In this document: one piece after another, positions 17,786 through 29,528 of the stretch | Layout: every line of letters starts with the position of its first letter | How positions within the stretch are numbered: position 1 is the stretch's first letter | Source of the DNA: Pseudomonadota bacterium | Lineage (GTDB): Bacteria > Pseudomonadota > Alphaproteobacteria > Geminicoccales > Geminicoccaceae | Reading direction: 5' to 3' | Assembly (NCBI GenBank): GCA_030549795.1 | Contig: JAUQQO010000010.1 | Location: 62,001-126,000 of the forward strand | DNA: 64,000 nucleotides | Notes under the pieces: generated by a model | What the model was told of the DNA's origin: nothing | Database searches by the model: none | The model's input: only the letters and a program-made list of their open reading frames with translations | Translations under genes and position numbers: made by a program

Positions 17786-18693
17786 CGGAACGGCAGTCCC
17801 GCGGCGCGCATGGGCGTGGGCACCGCTTCCACGGTCGGGTTCTGGCCGTTCGGCGCCGGCACCGGCTCGGTGGCGAGCACGCTCACCCAGTCCAGCCGGT
17901 CCCAGTCGACGAAGGGGCGGACGAACACGCGTCGCTCTTCGATGCGCACGATCTCGCCGACCGGAAGCCCGAAGGGCAAAAGCCCACCGCGACCGGAGGT
18001 GAGCACGCGATCGCCCACCTTCACCTCGGGGTCCATGGGCAGGAACTTGAGTTCGGCTAAGGGGCCGTTGCGGCCCTCGAGGATGGCCTGGTCGCGCGAG
18101 CCGGCCACCACCACCGGAATTTTGGAATTGAAGTCGGTGACCAAGAGCACCCGCGCGCTGCGCTCGCCCACTTCCACCACTCGTCCGACAAGACCATAGG
18201 CGTCGACCACCGGCATGCCCTTCTCCACGCCGCGGTCACGGCCGGCATCGATGAGCCGGGTCTGCACGAAGGGACTGCCGGGATCGGCGACCATGCGCGC
18301 CACCGTATGGCGGCGGGCGGCGGGGACCTCGGGGATCTTGAGCGCCTCGCGCAGGGCGGCGTTCTGCACCGCAAGGCGCACCGCCTCGTTCTGCCAGTGC
18401 ACGAGGCGGCGGTTTTCCTCCCGCAGGCGCTGGTTCTCTTCGACGAGCGCGAGGAAGGAACCCAGGCTCTCGGCGCCGCGACGCAGCGCGGCGAGCGGGG
18501 CTGTGGGCCAGGCGGAGACGGAGGCCACGAGATCGGCGGCGCGCTCGTTGATGGCGGTGAAGATCTTGAGATCGAGCTTGCCGATCAGCAGCATGAGCAG
18601 GGCGGTAAGCGCGAGCAGGCCGTTGGCGTGGGCGCGGGCGAAGGACTTCAGCCGCTGCCAGGGCGTGGCAGCCGAACGCGGGCCGGGGCTCAT
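17782..18693 (-). CDS. mreC: Rod shape-determining protein MreC
   Basis: This 303-residue protein has one N-terminal membrane helix (about residues 22-44), a coiled-coil stretch (about 75-110) and the periplasmic two-barrel MreC domain. The latter includes PFVQTRLIDAGRDRGV and the late RVLTSGRGGLLPFGLPVG. MreC scaffolds PBP2 and RodA in the periplasm. The gene starts 20 nt after mreB and overlaps mreD. Confidence 0.95.
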   Translation of the reverse strand: MSPGPRSAATPWQRLKSFARAHANGLLALTALLMLLIGKLDLKIFTAINERAADLVASVSAWPTAPLAALRRGAESLGSFLALVEENQRLREENRRLVHWQNEAVRLAVQNAALREALKIPEVPAARRHTVARMVADPGSPFVQTRLIDAGRDRGVEKGMPVVDAYGLVGRVVEVGERSARVLLVTDFNSKIPVVVAGSRDQAILEGRNGPLAELKFLPMDPEVKVGDRVLTSGRGGLLPFGLPVGEIVRIEERRVFVRPFVDWDRLDWVSVLATEPVPAPNGQNPTVEAVPTPMRAAGLPFR

Positions 18694-18712
18694 CGGGTGA
18701 AGCCTCCGCGGC

Positions 18713-19816
<1,104 letters not shown>

Positions 19817-21406
19817 TCAGGCCGAGAGCGCCGCCGGCGCACTCCTAGCACGCTTGGTGAAAAGTTTGTTTAACGCCGCGATGTAGGCACGGCAGGAGGC
19901 GACCATGGTGTCGGTGTCGGCCGCCTGACCGTTCACCGACCGGCCGTCCTCCTCGAGGCGCACGGTGACCACCGCTTGCGCATCGGTGCCCTCGGTCACA
20001 GCATTGATTTGGAACAACGGCAGGCTCGCGCGATGCGGCACGATCGCGCGGATGGCCTTGAAGATGGCATCCACGGGGCCATCGCCGAAGGCGCGCGCTG
20101 CCTTGCGCTCGCCGTCCACTTCCAAAACGAGGTCGGCTTGCGGCTTGACTTCGGTGCCGCACTCCACCTTGAGGCTCACCAGACGCACGCGGTGATCTTC
20201 GCTTTGGATCTGGTCGTCGACGAGCGCGATCAGATCCTCGTCGAAGATCTCTTTCTTGCGGTCGGCGAGCCGCTTGAAGCGCACGAAGGCATCCTCGAGG
20301 GCATTCTCGCCCAGATGATAACCCAGCTCCTCGAGCTTCTTGCGGAACGCGTGCCGGCCGGAGTGCTTGCCGAGCACCAACGTCGACTTTACCAGGCCCA
20401 CGTCCTCCGGTCGCATGATCTCATAAGTACCGGAGTGCTTGAGCATCCCGTCCTGGTGAATGCCGCTCTCGTGCGCAAAGGCATTCGCCCCCACGATCGC
20501 CTTGTTGGGCTGGACGTTGAAGCCGGTGATCGCGGAAACCAGCCGCGATGCTTTCATGATGTCGCGGGTATTGATCCGGTTCCAGAAAGGCAAGAGATCG
20601 TGGCGGGTACGGATCGCCATCACGATCTCTTCGAGCGCAGCGTTGCCGGCGCGCTCACCGATGCCGTTGATCGTGCACTCGATCTGCCGCGCCCCGGCTT
20701 TGACCGCCATAAGACTGTTGGCCACCGCAAGGCCGAGGTCGTTGTGGCAGTGCACCGAGAGCACCGCCTTGTCGATGTTGGGAACGTTGTTCTTGATCGC
20801 CCGGATGAGGTCGGCGAACTCTTCCGGATAGGCATAGCCGACCGTATCGGGGATGTTGATGGTGGTGGCGCCGGCGTTGATCGCACTCTCGATGCAGCGG
20901 AACAGGAAATCGCGTTCGCTACGCGAGCCGTCTTCGCACGACCATTCGACGTCATCCGTGTAGCGCCGAGCGCGCTTGACGCTCTCGATCACCCGCCTGT
21001 GGACCTCTTCTGGGTCCATCTGCAGCTTGTACTTCATGTGGAGCGGGCTGGTCGAGATGAAGGTGTGGATGCGCTTGCGCTCGGCGGGGGCGAGCGCCTC
21101 TGCGGCACGGTCGATGTCGCCGGCGGAAGCGCGGGCGAGCGCGCACACCACGCTGTTCTTGACCTTCTTGGCGATGGCGTGCACCGCCTGGAAGTCACCC
21201 TCGGAGGCGATCGGGAAGCCGGCTTCGATGATATCGACCCCCATGGCCTCCAGCACTTCGGCCACCTTGAGCTTCTCTTCGACGGTCATCGAGCAGCCGG
21301 GCGACTGCTCGCCGTCGCGCAAGGTGGTATCGAAGATGTAAACGCGTTCGCCTTGTGCGGCTTCCGAAGCTTTCTCGGCCAAAATCTGAACGGGGTTGAC
21401 GGACAT
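19817..21406 (-). CDS. leuA: 2-isopropylmalate synthase
   Basis: This 529-residue enzyme condenses acetyl-CoA with 2-oxoisovalerate, the first committed step of leucine synthesis. The HMGL-type catalytic domain opens with DTTLRDGEQSPGCSM and contains the metal-binding HCHNDLGLA and the GERAGNAALEE segment. The C-terminal LeuA dimer domain (from about residue 390) is the site of leucine feedback inhibition. The upstream 318-nt gap holds a candidate leucine-containing leader peptide and a strong hairpin, listed separately. Other leu genes are not in the window. Confidence 0.97.
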   Translation of the reverse strand: MSVNPVQILAEKASEAAQGERVYIFDTTLRDGEQSPGCSMTVEEKLKVAEVLEAMGVDIIEAGFPIASEGDFQAVHAIAKKVKNSVVCALARASAGDIDRAAEALAPAERKRIHTFISTSPLHMKYKLQMDPEEVHRRVIESVKRARRYTDDVEWSCEDGSRSERDFLFRCIESAINAGATTINIPDTVGYAYPEEFADLIRAIKNNVPNIDKAVLSVHCHNDLGLAVANSLMAVKAGARQIECTINGIGERAGNAALEEIVMAIRTRHDLLPFWNRINTRDIMKASRLVSAITGFNVQPNKAIVGANAFAHESGIHQDGMLKHSGTYEIMRPEDVGLVKSTLVLGKHSGRHAFRKKLEELGYHLGENALEDAFVRFKRLADRKKEIFDEDLIALVDDQIQSEDHRVRLVSLKVECGTEVKPQADLVLEVDGERKAARAFGDGPVDAIFKAIRAIVPHRASLPLFQINAVTEGTDAQAVVTVRLEEDGRSVNGQAADTDTMVASCRAYIAALNKLFTKRARSAPAALSA

Positions 21407-21451
21407 CGTGAGCTCCTCGGACTACTGAGATGTTGCGACTTTGCGAGACGA

Positions 21452-21496
21452 CCCCTGAACGACCACGGCCGGGGTGCCCGGCCCGGCGCTCAGGGG
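21452..21496 (-). promoter_or_regulatory. GC-rich hairpin in the leuA leader
   Basis: On the minus strand, 46 nt before the leuA start, lies a nested hairpin. The outer 7-bp stem is CCCCTGA/TCAGGGG (21490-21496 with 21452-21458). The inner 7-bp stem is GGCCGGG/CCCGGCC (21477-21483 with 21467-21473) with a 3-nt loop. No T-run follows, so a simple intrinsic terminator is unlikely. A translational or Rho-type attenuator is possible. The leader reading frame at 21490-21534 ends inside the outer stem. Confidence 0.45.
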
Positions 21497-21534
21497 CAGC
21501 TAAGTCGCAGTCCGAGGCGGCAAGCGCGCAGCAC
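21490..21534 (-). CDS. Candidate leucine-containing leader peptide of leuA
   Basis: This short frame runs from GTG 21534 to TGA 21490 and encodes MLRACRLGLRLSCP, with four Leu and four Arg in 14 residues. Its stop lies in the hairpin that precedes leuA. Leader peptides rich in the regulated amino acid are a known attenuation device for branched-chain synthesis operons, which is why it is noted. Evidence against it: the start codon is GTG, I see no clear Shine-Dalgarno, and Leu and Arg codons are common in this genome. The rest of the 21407-21724 gap shows nothing I can name. Confidence 0.25.
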   Translation of the reverse strand: MLRACRLGLRLSCP

Positions 21535-21724
21535 GTGGCGCCGGCGACCCAAAGCCGCCGCTCTTGCGACGGATGTCGGCTCGCTCCTCGCCCGCCTCGC
21601 TTCGCGCAACGATCGCTTCTCCACGGAAACAGCCGGCGACCACCAGCCTCGGTCACCCGACCGCTGGGCCCTACATATCGCGCGATCGACGGGTGTCTGT
21701 AAAGAGCCGATGCGCCCTTAAGCC

Positions 21725-23905
21725 TCAAAGAAAACTCACCGGGTCGACATCGACGGTAAGGCGCACCTTGGTGGGAAGACGCCGCCCGGAAAGCCAACTG
21801 CGCAAGTACCGCGGCAGATCCACCCCTTGTTGGGCCCGCACGAGCAGCCGCTCGCGCCAGCGCCCGCGCAAGAGCGCAAGCGGGGCCGGGGCGGGCCCGA
21901 GGATGTCGATGCCGTCTTCGATCGGCGCGGCGCGCGCGAGCGCTCGTGCGCACGCCCGCACCGCCTCGGTATCGGCGCCGCTCACCACGAGCGCCGCCAA
22001 GCGGGAAAAGGGCGGCAGCCGGCCGATCCGTCGCTCCTCGAGCTCGGCGGCCAGAAAGCCGTCGCGGTCGGCCCGCGCCAACGCCCGCATCACCGGATGC
22101 TCGGGGTCGTGGGTCTGCACGAGCACCCGCCCCGGCCGCTCGGCACGCCCGGCCCGCCCCGCAAGTTGAAAGAGCAGCTGAAAGCTGCGCTCGGCGGCGC
22201 GCGGGTCGCCCCCGGAAAGACCCAGGTCGGCATCGACCGCGACCACGAGCGTAAGCGCCGGGAAATGGTGGCCCTTGGCCAACATCTGGGTGCCGACGAG
22301 GATGTCGACCTCTCCTTCGAGCACAGCGCGCACGAGCTCGTCTGCCGCCGCGGCGCCTCCCACCGTGTCGCTCGTGACGATGCGCAGCCGCGCCTGCGGA
22401 AGCAGCCCCTGCGCCTCCTCGGCGATGCGCTCGACCCCGGGGCCGGAGACGGCAAGCGCGCCCACCGACCCGCAGGCCGGACAATGCTCGGGTTCCGCCA
22501 TCGACCAACCGCAATGGTGGCACATCAAGCGCCGGCGCAGCCGATGCGCGGTGAGCCAGGCGGTGCAGTTGGGGCAGCGCAGCCGATGACCGCAGGCGCG
22601 GCACAAGGTGAGCGGTGCGAAGCCGCGCCGGTTGAGGAAGAGTAGTGCCTGCTCGCCGCGCGCAAGCGTCGCCATGAGCGCCTCGCGCACCGGCGGCGCG
22701 AGAAAGGCCCCGGCCGGCGGGCGGGCGCGGCGCAGATCGACGAGCTCGATCTTAGGCAGCGGCGCCGATCCGTGCCGGGCAGCGAGGACCAGGCGCGACC
22801 AGCCCGGCCGCGCGGGCGGCCCACCGGGGACACCTCCGGCTGCGACCGCGCTCTCGAGCGAGGGTGTCGCGCTGACCAAGACCACCGGACAGCCCTCGAG
22901 GCGGCCGCGCAACAGGGCGAGATCGCGGGCGTGGTAGGACGTGCCCTCCTCCTGCTTGAAGCTCGGATCATGTTCCTCGTCGACGACGATCAGCCCGAGC
23001 TCGGGAAGCGGCAGAAAGAGCGCCGAGCGCGCCCCGACCACGACCCTCGCCTCCCCGCGCGCGATGCGCCGCCAGCCCTCGCGCCGCTGCGCCGCCGTAA
23101 GGCCGGAATGCCACAGCTGCGGTCGGGCCCCGAAGCGGGTGGAAAAGCGCTCGAGCCACTGGGCGGTGAGCGCGATCTCGGGCAACAGCACGAGCACCCG
23201 CCGCCCCTTGCGCAACGCGGCGGCGATGGCCTCGAAATAGACCTCCGTCTTACCCGAGCCGGGCACGCCTTCGAGCAGAACAACACCCGCACCGGCCGCC
23301 ACCGCGGCGCGCAGATGCTGCGCTGCCGCCGCTTGCACGCGCTCGAGCGTCGGCCCCGGGCGCTCGGGGTCGGGTTGCGGTTCCATCCGCCGCGGCAGCG
23401 CAACCGCTTCAAGAAAACCGCTCTCTGCCAAGCGGGCGAGCGCAGGCACGCTCGCACCCACTGCTTTTGCGAGCGCGCGAGCGCAGATCGCCTCATCCTC
23501 CGGCAGGGCGGCGAGCACGCGCCGCTCGAGCGCCGTGCGCGGCTCCCGAGGCGGCGCCGCGCGTCGGTAACCCACAACCGGCGGTTCTGGGGAAAGTGCC
23601 GCCGGCACACTTAAGACCAACCGCAAGATGGCGCCCAAAGGCTCGAGCGTCTCATTCGCCGCGGCCTCGACGAGACGGCGCACCGGCTCGGGAAGCGGCG
23701 GTAGGTCGAGAACGGCGAGCACCGGCCGCAGCCGCTCGGGCGACCGCGTGCCCTCGGGCGCCCCGTCCCAGACCACGCCCACAAGCTCGCGTGGGCCGAG
23801 CCCGACGCGCACATAGCTGCCCGCAGCGAGCGGGGTTTCGGCGCGATAGTCGAGCGGACGGTCGAGCGGTACGGGCAGCAGCACCGGGACGAGGGTAACG
23901 GCCAT
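21725..23905 (-). CDS. priA: Primosomal replication restart helicase PriA
   Basis: This 726-residue superfamily 2 helicase reloads the replisome at stalled forks and D-loops. The N-terminal 3'-end-binding domain is followed by Walker A GVPGSGKT at 213-220, the DEEH box in VVDEEHDPSF, and the zinc region made of paired CxxC motifs (CRACGHRLRCPNC, then CHHCG and CPACG). The start ATG 23905 is conserved in context. It is divergent from xerC with a 96-nt shared promoter region. Confidence 0.96.
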   Translation of the reverse strand: MAVTLVPVLLPVPLDRPLDYRAETPLAAGSYVRVGLGPRELVGVVWDGAPEGTRSPERLRPVLAVLDLPPLPEPVRRLVEAAANETLEPLGAILRLVLSVPAALSPEPPVVGYRRAAPPREPRTALERRVLAALPEDEAICARALAKAVGASVPALARLAESGFLEAVALPRRMEPQPDPERPGPTLERVQAAAAQHLRAAVAAGAGVVLLEGVPGSGKTEVYFEAIAAALRKGRRVLVLLPEIALTAQWLERFSTRFGARPQLWHSGLTAAQRREGWRRIARGEARVVVGARSALFLPLPELGLIVVDEEHDPSFKQEEGTSYHARDLALLRGRLEGCPVVLVSATPSLESAVAAGGVPGGPPARPGWSRLVLAARHGSAPLPKIELVDLRRARPPAGAFLAPPVREALMATLARGEQALLFLNRRGFAPLTLCRACGHRLRCPNCTAWLTAHRLRRRLMCHHCGWSMAEPEHCPACGSVGALAVSGPGVERIAEEAQGLLPQARLRIVTSDTVGGAAAADELVRAVLEGEVDILVGTQMLAKGHHFPALTLVVAVDADLGLSGGDPRAAERSFQLLFQLAGRAGRAERPGRVLVQTHDPEHPVMRALARADRDGFLAAELEERRIGRLPPFSRLAALVVSGADTEAVRACARALARAAPIEDGIDILGPAPAPLALLRGRWRERLLVRAQQGVDLPRYLRSWLSGRRLPTKVRLTVDVDPVSFL

Positions 23906-24001
23906 GGGTCTCCCGAGCGCTCACGGGGCCCCGCATGCACGCCCCGGTTGACGGCGCTCGTGCGCATAGCATGCTCGCCGTGCGTAGGCGAAGGTGGAGC
24001 G

Positions 24002-25006
24002 ATGTTCGCGACCGTCGATGCTGAACTCGCCGGGTTTGCGCGCGCCTGGCTGGATCGGCTTGCTCTCGAGCGCCGCTTCGCGCCCCGCACGGTTGCGGCC
24101 TATGGCCGCGATCTCGACGGTTTTTTTTCCTTTCTCGCGCGCCATCTCGGAGGGCCGGCGGATGTACGGGCGCTCGGCGCGCTTGCTCCGCGCGATCTGC
24201 GCGCCTGGCTCGCCGAGCGCCAGCGCCGCGGTTACGCGCGCAGCTCGACCATGCGCGCGATGGCGGCGGTGCGCGGCTTCTTCCGCTTCCTGGAGCGGCA
24301 GGGGGTGGAAGCGAGCGCGGCGGTGCGGGCGATCCGGCTCGGCGGGCTGCGCCGCATGCTGCCGCGCGCGCTCGCCCCCGAGGAGGCCGAACGCCTGCTC
24401 GCCGCCGCTGCTGTGCCGGAGCGGGCGCTGTGGGTAGCCGCACGCGACCGCGCGCTGCTCGCACTGCTTTGGGGAGCCGGCTTGCGCATCGGCGAAGCCC
24501 TCGCTCTTACGCGCGCCGCCGTGGGTGCCGAACCGGCGGCGTTGCGCGAGCTGCGGGTACGCGGCAAGGGCGGACGAACCCGTCTCGTGCCCATCCTGCC
24601 CGAAGTGGCGGGCGCTCTCGCCGAGTATGTGGCGGCTTGTCCCTGGCCGCTTCCACCCGAAGGGCCGCTCTTTCGCGGCGTGCGCGGCGGCCCCCTGCAG
24701 GCCGGGGTCGTGCAGGCGCTCGTGCGCCGGCTGCGAATCGCCCTCGGCTTGCCGGAGACGGCCACACCCCATGCCTTGCGCCACAGTTTCGCCACCCACC
24801 TGTTAAGTGCGGGCGCCGATCTTCGCGCTATTCAGGAACTCTTGGGCCACCGCAGTCTCTCGACCACCCAACGCTACACCGCCGTCGACGCCAGCCGCCT
24901 GCTCGCGCTCTACAACGCCTTCCATCCGCGCGCGGTCGAATCCGATCCGCAACGGCAGGATTGCGGTGCCGAGCCGCCGCCCCTAAGACCCGGCGTGAGC
25001 GATTGA
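24002..25006 (+). CDS. xerC: Tyrosine recombinase XerC/XerD type
   Basis: This 334-residue site-specific recombinase resolves chromosome dimers at dif. The core-binding SAM-like domain covers residues 1-105 and the catalytic domain the rest. Catalytic residues are R162 (GLRIGE), K189 (RGKGGRTR), H257 and R260 (HALRHSF), H283 (LGHRS) and nucleophile Y292 (QRYTAVD). ATG 24002 is preceded by GGTGGAG. The position next to priA matches chromosomal XerC in alphaproteobacteria rather than a mobile integrase. XerC versus XerD cannot be settled by eye. Confidence 0.9.
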   Translation: MFATVDAELAGFARAWLDRLALERRFAPRTVAAYGRDLDGFFSFLARHLGGPADVRALGALAPRDLRAWLAERQRRGYARSSTMRAMAAVRGFFRFLERQGVEASAAVRAIRLGGLRRMLPRALAPEEAERLLAAAAVPERALWVAARDRALLALLWGAGLRIGEALALTRAAVGAEPAALRELRVRGKGGRTRLVPILPEVAGALAEYVAACPWPLPPEGPLFRGVRGGPLQAGVVQALVRRLRIALGLPETATPHALRHSFATHLLSAGADLRAIQELLGHRSLSTTQRYTAVDASRLLALYNAFHPRAVESDPQRQDCGAEPPPLRPGVSD

Positions 25007-25039
25007 TCGGTTGTCGCGAAGTCCGGGCGACCCACGCGC

Positions 25040-28000
25040 GTGCGCCTTTTCTTCTTAGCACTCCTCGCTTCCCTTGCCGCTGCGCTCGCAGCACTTCTGC
25101 TCGTGCCGCAACTGGTCGACGAAGCGGCACTCGCGCGCCGCGTGCTCGCTCATCTCGAAACGGCGCTCGGTGAATCGCTTTCGGTGCAGGGCGAAAGCCG
25201 GCTCACGCTGTTGCCGCAGCCGCGCCTGAGCCTCGCCCAGCTCGTGGTGGGCGATGCGCGAGCCGGCACCGCGGGCGCGGCCAAAATTGAGCGCGCCGAG
25301 ATCCTGCTCTCCTACCCGAGCTTATTGGGCTTTGCGCCGCATGTGCGCGAGCTGCGGCTGATCCGCCCGCAATTGCGGCTTGCCCGCATCACGGCGCTTG
25401 CCCCGCTCCTCGAGGCGCTCGTGGGTGCCCGCGTGGACGCGCGCGCGCTTGAGACTCTCTCGATCTTCGAGGGCCGGCTCGTGCTTTCCGATCCGCAGCT
25501 CGCACACCCGCTCGAGCTCGCGCAGGTGACGCTCGAGGCTGCGCGGGAAGCCGAGCGCGCGGTGGTGGCAGCGAGCGGCGAGGCGCGCCTGCACCATCTG
25601 CCGCTCGCCTTCACATTCGAGCTGCGCCCGCTCGGCGGTGCGGCCGCGCTCAACCTTAAGCTTACGCTCGGCTCCGGCTCGGGAGCGCTGCGCTTGGGCT
25701 GGCGCGGCAATCTCGTGGCCGCGGCAGCCGAACCGCGGCTTGTGGGCGAGCTCGAGCTCTCGGGGGACGGGGCGACGCTCGCCGGCTTGGCCGATGTGCT
25801 CGCGCTTGCGGGCTTCGACCGGCTGGCGGGGTTCGGCGCTTTCGCCCTGCGCAGCCGGCTCGAGCTTCGTGGTCGCCAGCTCGCGCTCGAGGGGCTGCGC
25901 CTTGCCACCGCGGCGGGCGAAGCCGAGGCGCGGCTCGAAGCCGAACTCGGCACACCGGCGCGCTTTTCATTGGCTCTTGAGAGCGCGCGCTTTGCCCTGC
26001 CGGACGAGCCGATGCTGGCCCGTCTTGCCGCTTGGATGGAGCGGGAGCTTCCGAGCGATCTCGTAGGGGAAGTGCGCGCGCGGGTGCGGGCGCTTGCGCG
26101 CGCCGGCGAAGAGATGCGCGGTCTCGAGCTCAACGCACGCCTGCCGGGCGACGGCAGCCTCGTGATCGAGCGCTTGGCCGCCGAGCTGCCCGGGAGCGGC
26201 GAGCTCGCGCTCAGCGGGCGCGCGCACCGCGAGCTGGCCGGTCCCACCTTCCGCGGCCATCTCGCGCTCAGGCTCGGTGAGGTCCGGCCCTTCGCGCGCT
26301 GGCTCGGCCTCGAGCCCGTAGCTTGGCCGGCTGCGCTTACCGGGCTCGCGCTCGAGGGCGAGCTGGTGGCCGCACCGGATGCCCTCGCGCTTAGGGAAGC
26401 CGAGGTGCGCGCCGCCGGCGCGCGCGCCCGGGGTCAGCTCGCGGTGATCGGCGGGCCGCCGCTGCGGCTCGAGCTGCGCGCCGCCGTCGACCGGCTCGTC
26501 CTCGATCCCTGGCTTGTCGAGCCCGCTGCCCTTCCCCTGAAGCGCTGGCTCGTCGACGGTCCGCCCGCGGAACCCGAGCTCGCCTTCGACCTTTCGATCG
26601 CGCGGTTGAGCTGGCGCGCGCTTCGGGCGGAGGCGCTGCACCTTAATGGCGAGCTCGCGAGCGGGCGGCTTTTCCTCCGCGAGGCGCGTTGGACCGATGC
26701 GAGCGGGGCGAAGGCGCGGCTTTCTGGAAGCCTCGGGCCAAGTGGCGCGGTCGATCTCGATCTCGCGCTCGAGGTCCCGGAACCTGCCCCCTTCGCCCGC
26801 GGCCTGGGCCTGGATCCCGGCGCGCTCTTCTTCCTCGACGGACCGCTTTTGGGCCGAGCCGGGCTCAAGGCGTCGCCCGAAGGGCCCGAGCTTGCGCTAG
26901 CGCTCATGGGACCCGATGGGCGCCTCGATGCGGTTCTGCGCCTCGATCGCGCGAGCCTGGCCCCGCGCGCCCTGCGCGTGGCCGCAGCGGTGGATGATAC
27001 CCGACCGCTCCTTGCCCGCTTGATGCCGGGCGTGCCCATGGCCGCGGGCCTTTCCGGCCCGTTTCGGCTCGAGGGAGAGGGCCTTTGGCGCGCCGAGCGC
27101 ACCTGGACGATCGAGGGGACACTCGCGCTCGGGCGGATCTCGGGAAGTGCCGCGCTCGAGCTCATCGAGACGGCGGCAGCCCCACTTCTGCGCGGCCGCG
27201 TGAGCCTCGCCGGGCTCGATGCTGCGAGCTTTTCCACATTCTACGCGCTCGCCGAGCCGGTGCTCGGATTGCCGCGCGGCCCCCTGGCCAGCTGGCCGGG
27301 TGCTTGGCCCAAAGAGCGCTTCGGCATCCCTATTCTCCCCCCGATCGACCTCGACCTCGCGCTTTCCCTCTCGCTTTTGGGCCGCGATGGGACGCCGCTC
27401 GGTCCGGGTGGGCTGCGCCTTGCCCTCGCAGGCGATCTCCTGGCGGTGGAGGAGCTCGATATGCCGCTTGCCGGCGGCCGGTTGCGCGGTGCGCTTTGGA
27501 TCGAGCTCGCGCCGCAAATGGCACGGCTCGAGGGACGGCTCGCGCTCGCAAGTGCCGAGCTCGCCGCACTCGCTGCGGCCCTGCGCATCCGCGAGGATGT
27601 CGAGGGCGTCCTCGATCTCGAGCTCGCGGCGCAGAGCATCGGCGGCTCGCTCGCTGATCTTGCTGGCAATCTCGAGGGCGAGGGCAGCTTGACCCTGCGC
27701 ACGCCCGCTGGTTCGCAGCCCCTGGGCTTGCCCGCTTCTACTCAAGAGCTCGTGCTCCACGGCCCCTTCACCGTGACGCGCGGGATCGCGCGCGCTCCGG
27801 CGCTTTTGCTCGAGACCCGCGAAGGGGCAGTCGGGCAGGCGCGCGCGCTCTTCGACCTTTTAGCCTGGATCCTCGACCTCGAGCTTAAGACCGACGCGGC
27901 GCGCGGGCTGCGCCTGTTCGGCCCGCCCGAGGCACTGCGCCGCTATGAGCGCGCGCCGAGCCCGCGCCGCTGCTCCCGCGCTCGCCCGCTCAATCCGAAG

Positions 28001-28081
28001 GCCCGAGCATGGTCTCCGGCCGCACGATGGTGTCGAACTCTTCGCTCGTCACGAACCCGAGCTCGAGTGCCGCCTCCTTGA
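25040..28081 (+). CDS. AsmA-like inner-membrane anchored protein
   Basis: This large protein of 1013 residues has an N-terminal membrane helix (about residues 3-22) followed by a long periplasmic region rich in beta-strand repeats. It contains the AsmA C-terminal pattern [18 protein letters not shown] near residue 880. AsmA-like proteins are bridge-like lipid-transport or envelope-homeostasis factors, so the call is structural. The GTG 25040 start follows xerC by 33 nt. The last ~40 residues are Arg/Pro-rich and unlike the rest. They are read antisense through the final 92 nt of fumC, so either the true stop was lost by a frameshift or the tail is a late extension. Confidence 0.78.
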   Translation: MRLFFLALLASLAAALAALLLVPQLVDEAALARRVLAHLETALGESLSVQGESRLTLLPQPRLSLAQLVVGDARAGTAGAAKIERAEILLSYPSLLGFAPHVRELRLIRPQLRLARITALAPLLEALVGARVDARALETLSIFEGRLVLSDPQLAHPLELAQVTLEAAREAERAVVAASGEARLHHLPLAFTFELRPLGGAAALNLKLTLGSGSGALRLGWRGNLVAAAAEPRLVGELELSGDGATLAGLADVLALAGFDRLAGFGAFALRSRLELRGRQLALEGLRLATAAGEAEARLEAELGTPARFSLALESARFALPDEPMLARLAAWMERELPSDLVGEVRARVRALARAGEEMRGLELNARLPGDGSLVIERLAAELPGSGELALSGRAHRELAGPTFRGHLALRLGEVRPFARWLGLEPVAWPAALTGLALEGELVAAPDALALREAEVRAAGARARGQLAVIGGPPLRLELRAAVDRLVLDPWLVEPAALPLKRWLVDGPPAEPELAFDLSIARLSWRALRAEALHLNGELASGRLFLREARWTDASGAKARLSGSLGPSGAVDLDLALEVPEPAPFARGLGLDPGALFFLDGPLLGRAGLKASPEGPELALALMGPDGRLDAVLRLDRASLAPRALRVAAAVDDTRPLLARLMPGVPMAAGLSGPFRLEGEGLWRAERTWTIEGTLALGRISGSAALELIETAAAPLLRGRVSLAGLDAASFSTFYALAEPVLGLPRGPLASWPGAWPKERFGIPILPPIDLDLALSLSLLGRDGTPLGPGGLRLALAGDLLAVEELDMPLAGGRLRGALWIELAPQMARLEGRLALASAELAALAAALRIREDVEGVLDLELAAQSIGGSLADLAGNLEGEGSLTLRTPAGSQPLGLPASTQELVLHGPFTVTRGIARAPALLLETREGAVGQARALFDLLAWILDLELKTDAARGLRLFGPPEALRRYERAPSPRRCSRARPLNPKARAWSPAARWCRTLRSSRTRARVPPP

Positions 28082-29393
28082 GGGTCTTGCCTTCGGCGTG
28101 CGCTTTTCTTGCCACTTTAGCGGCGGCATCATAGCCGATCTTGGGGGCGAGGGCGGTAACCAGCATCAGGCTGCGCTCCACGAGCTCACGGATCCGCTCG
28201 CGGTTGGCCTCGATCCCGGCCACGCAATTGTCGGCGAAGCTGCGCGCGCCGTCGGCGAGCAACCGGATCGACTGCAAGACGTTGTAGGCGATCAAGGGTT
28301 TAAAGACGTTGAGCTCGAGATGGCCCTGCAGGCCACCCACGGTGACCGCCACATGGTTGCCCATCACCTGCGCACAGACCATGGTGAGCGCTTCGGCTTG
28401 GGTCGGGTTGACCTTGCCGGGCATGATCGAGGAGCCGGGCTCGTTCTCGGGCAGCTGAAGCTCACCCAGCCCGCAGCGCGGGCCCGAGCCCAACAGGCGA
28501 ATGTCGTTGGCGATCTTGGTAAGACTGACCGCCACCGTGTTGAGCGCGCCGGAGAGCTCCACGAGCGCGTCGTGGCTCGCCAGCGCTTCGAACTTGTTGG
28601 GCGCGCTCACGAACGGCAAGCCGGTGATGTGGGCGATTTCGGCCGCTACCGCTTCCGCGAAGCCTTTTTTGGTGTTGAGTCCGGTCCCCACCGCGGTGCC
28701 GCCTTGGGCGAGCTCGTAGATCCGCGGCAGCGCCGCGCGAATGCGCTCGATCCCCATCGCCACCTGATGCGCCCAGCCCGAGAACTCCTGGCCGAGGGTC
28801 AAGGGGGTGGCGTCTTGGAGGTGCGTGCGGCCGATCTTGATCACATCCGCAAACGCTTTGGCCTTGCCGGCAAGCGCCGCGTGCAGATGGTTGAGCGCCG
28901 GCAACAGCCGTTCGTGGATCTCGCGCGCCGCCGCCACGTGCATGGCGGTGGGGAAGGTGTCGTTGGAGGATTGGCCGCGGTTGACGTGGTCGTTGGGGTG
29001 CACCGGGCTTTTCCCGCCGCGCCCGGCACCCAAGAGCTCGTTGGCGCGCCCGGCGATCACCTCGTTCGCGTTCATGTTGGTCTGGGTGCCCGAGCCGGTC
29101 TGCCAGACGACGAGCGGGAATTCATCGTCGAGCTTGCCGTCGATTACTTCGTTGGCGGCCTTGATGATCGCCTCGCCGATCCGCGGCTCGAGCAGGCCCA
29201 TGCGCAGGTTCACCCGTGCGCAGGCGAGCTTGATCACCCCGAGCGCGCGAATGAGCGGGATCGGCATGCGCTCGCCGCCGATTTTGAAGTTCTGGAGCGA
29301 GCGCTGGGTCTGAGCACCCCAATAGCGCTCGGCCGGCACCTCGATGGGGCCAAAACTGTCGGTTTCAACGCGCACGTTGCGCTCGCCGTTCAT
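27990..29393 (-). CDS. fumC: Class II fumarate hydratase
   Basis: This 467-residue oxygen-stable, metal-free fumarase of the TCA cycle interconverts fumarate and malate. The three conserved regions of the superfamily are present: [14 protein letters not shown], the [19 protein letters not shown] segment with the B-site residues, and the signature loop [13 protein letters not shown] carrying the catalytic serine. The length is normal. The gene is convergent with, and overlaps, the AsmA-like gene. Confidence 0.97.
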   Translation of the reverse strand: MNGERNVRVETDSFGPIEVPAERYWGAQTQRSLQNFKIGGERMPIPLIRALGVIKLACARVNLRMGLLEPRIGEAIIKAANEVIDGKLDDEFPLVVWQTGSGTQTNMNANEVIAGRANELLGAGRGGKSPVHPNDHVNRGQSSNDTFPTAMHVAAAREIHERLLPALNHLHAALAGKAKAFADVIKIGRTHLQDATPLTLGQEFSGWAHQVAMGIERIRAALPRIYELAQGGTAVGTGLNTKKGFAEAVAAEIAHITGLPFVSAPNKFEALASHDALVELSGALNTVAVSLTKIANDIRLLGSGPRCGLGELQLPENEPGSSIMPGKVNPTQAEALTMVCAQVMGNHVAVTVGGLQGHLELNVFKPLIAYNVLQSIRLLADGARSFADNCVAGIEANRERIRELVERSLMLVTALAPKIGYDAAAKVARKAHAEGKTLKEAALELGFVTSEEFDTIVRPETMLGPSD

Positions 29394-29528
29394 CGCCTTC
29401 CTCCGCGCTTTGAGTTGCCCCGCGCCTAGCGCAGGGCGAAGGGTCTGTCGACGCGCGCAAAAGGTGCGCGTTGGCTGTGCGCGCGAGCCGAAGCCGGCCC
29501 TTACGCGCCAACGCGCGCAGGCCGAGGC

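Noticed and set aside
21452-21496. The leuA leader hairpin as an intrinsic terminator
   Set aside because: No T-run follows on the minus strand, so it is listed as a regulatory hairpin only.
24002-25006. Tyrosine recombinase as an integrase of a mobile element
   Set aside because: It has XerC length and the conserved priA neighbour, with no attachment-site repeats, tRNA target or phage genes near it.
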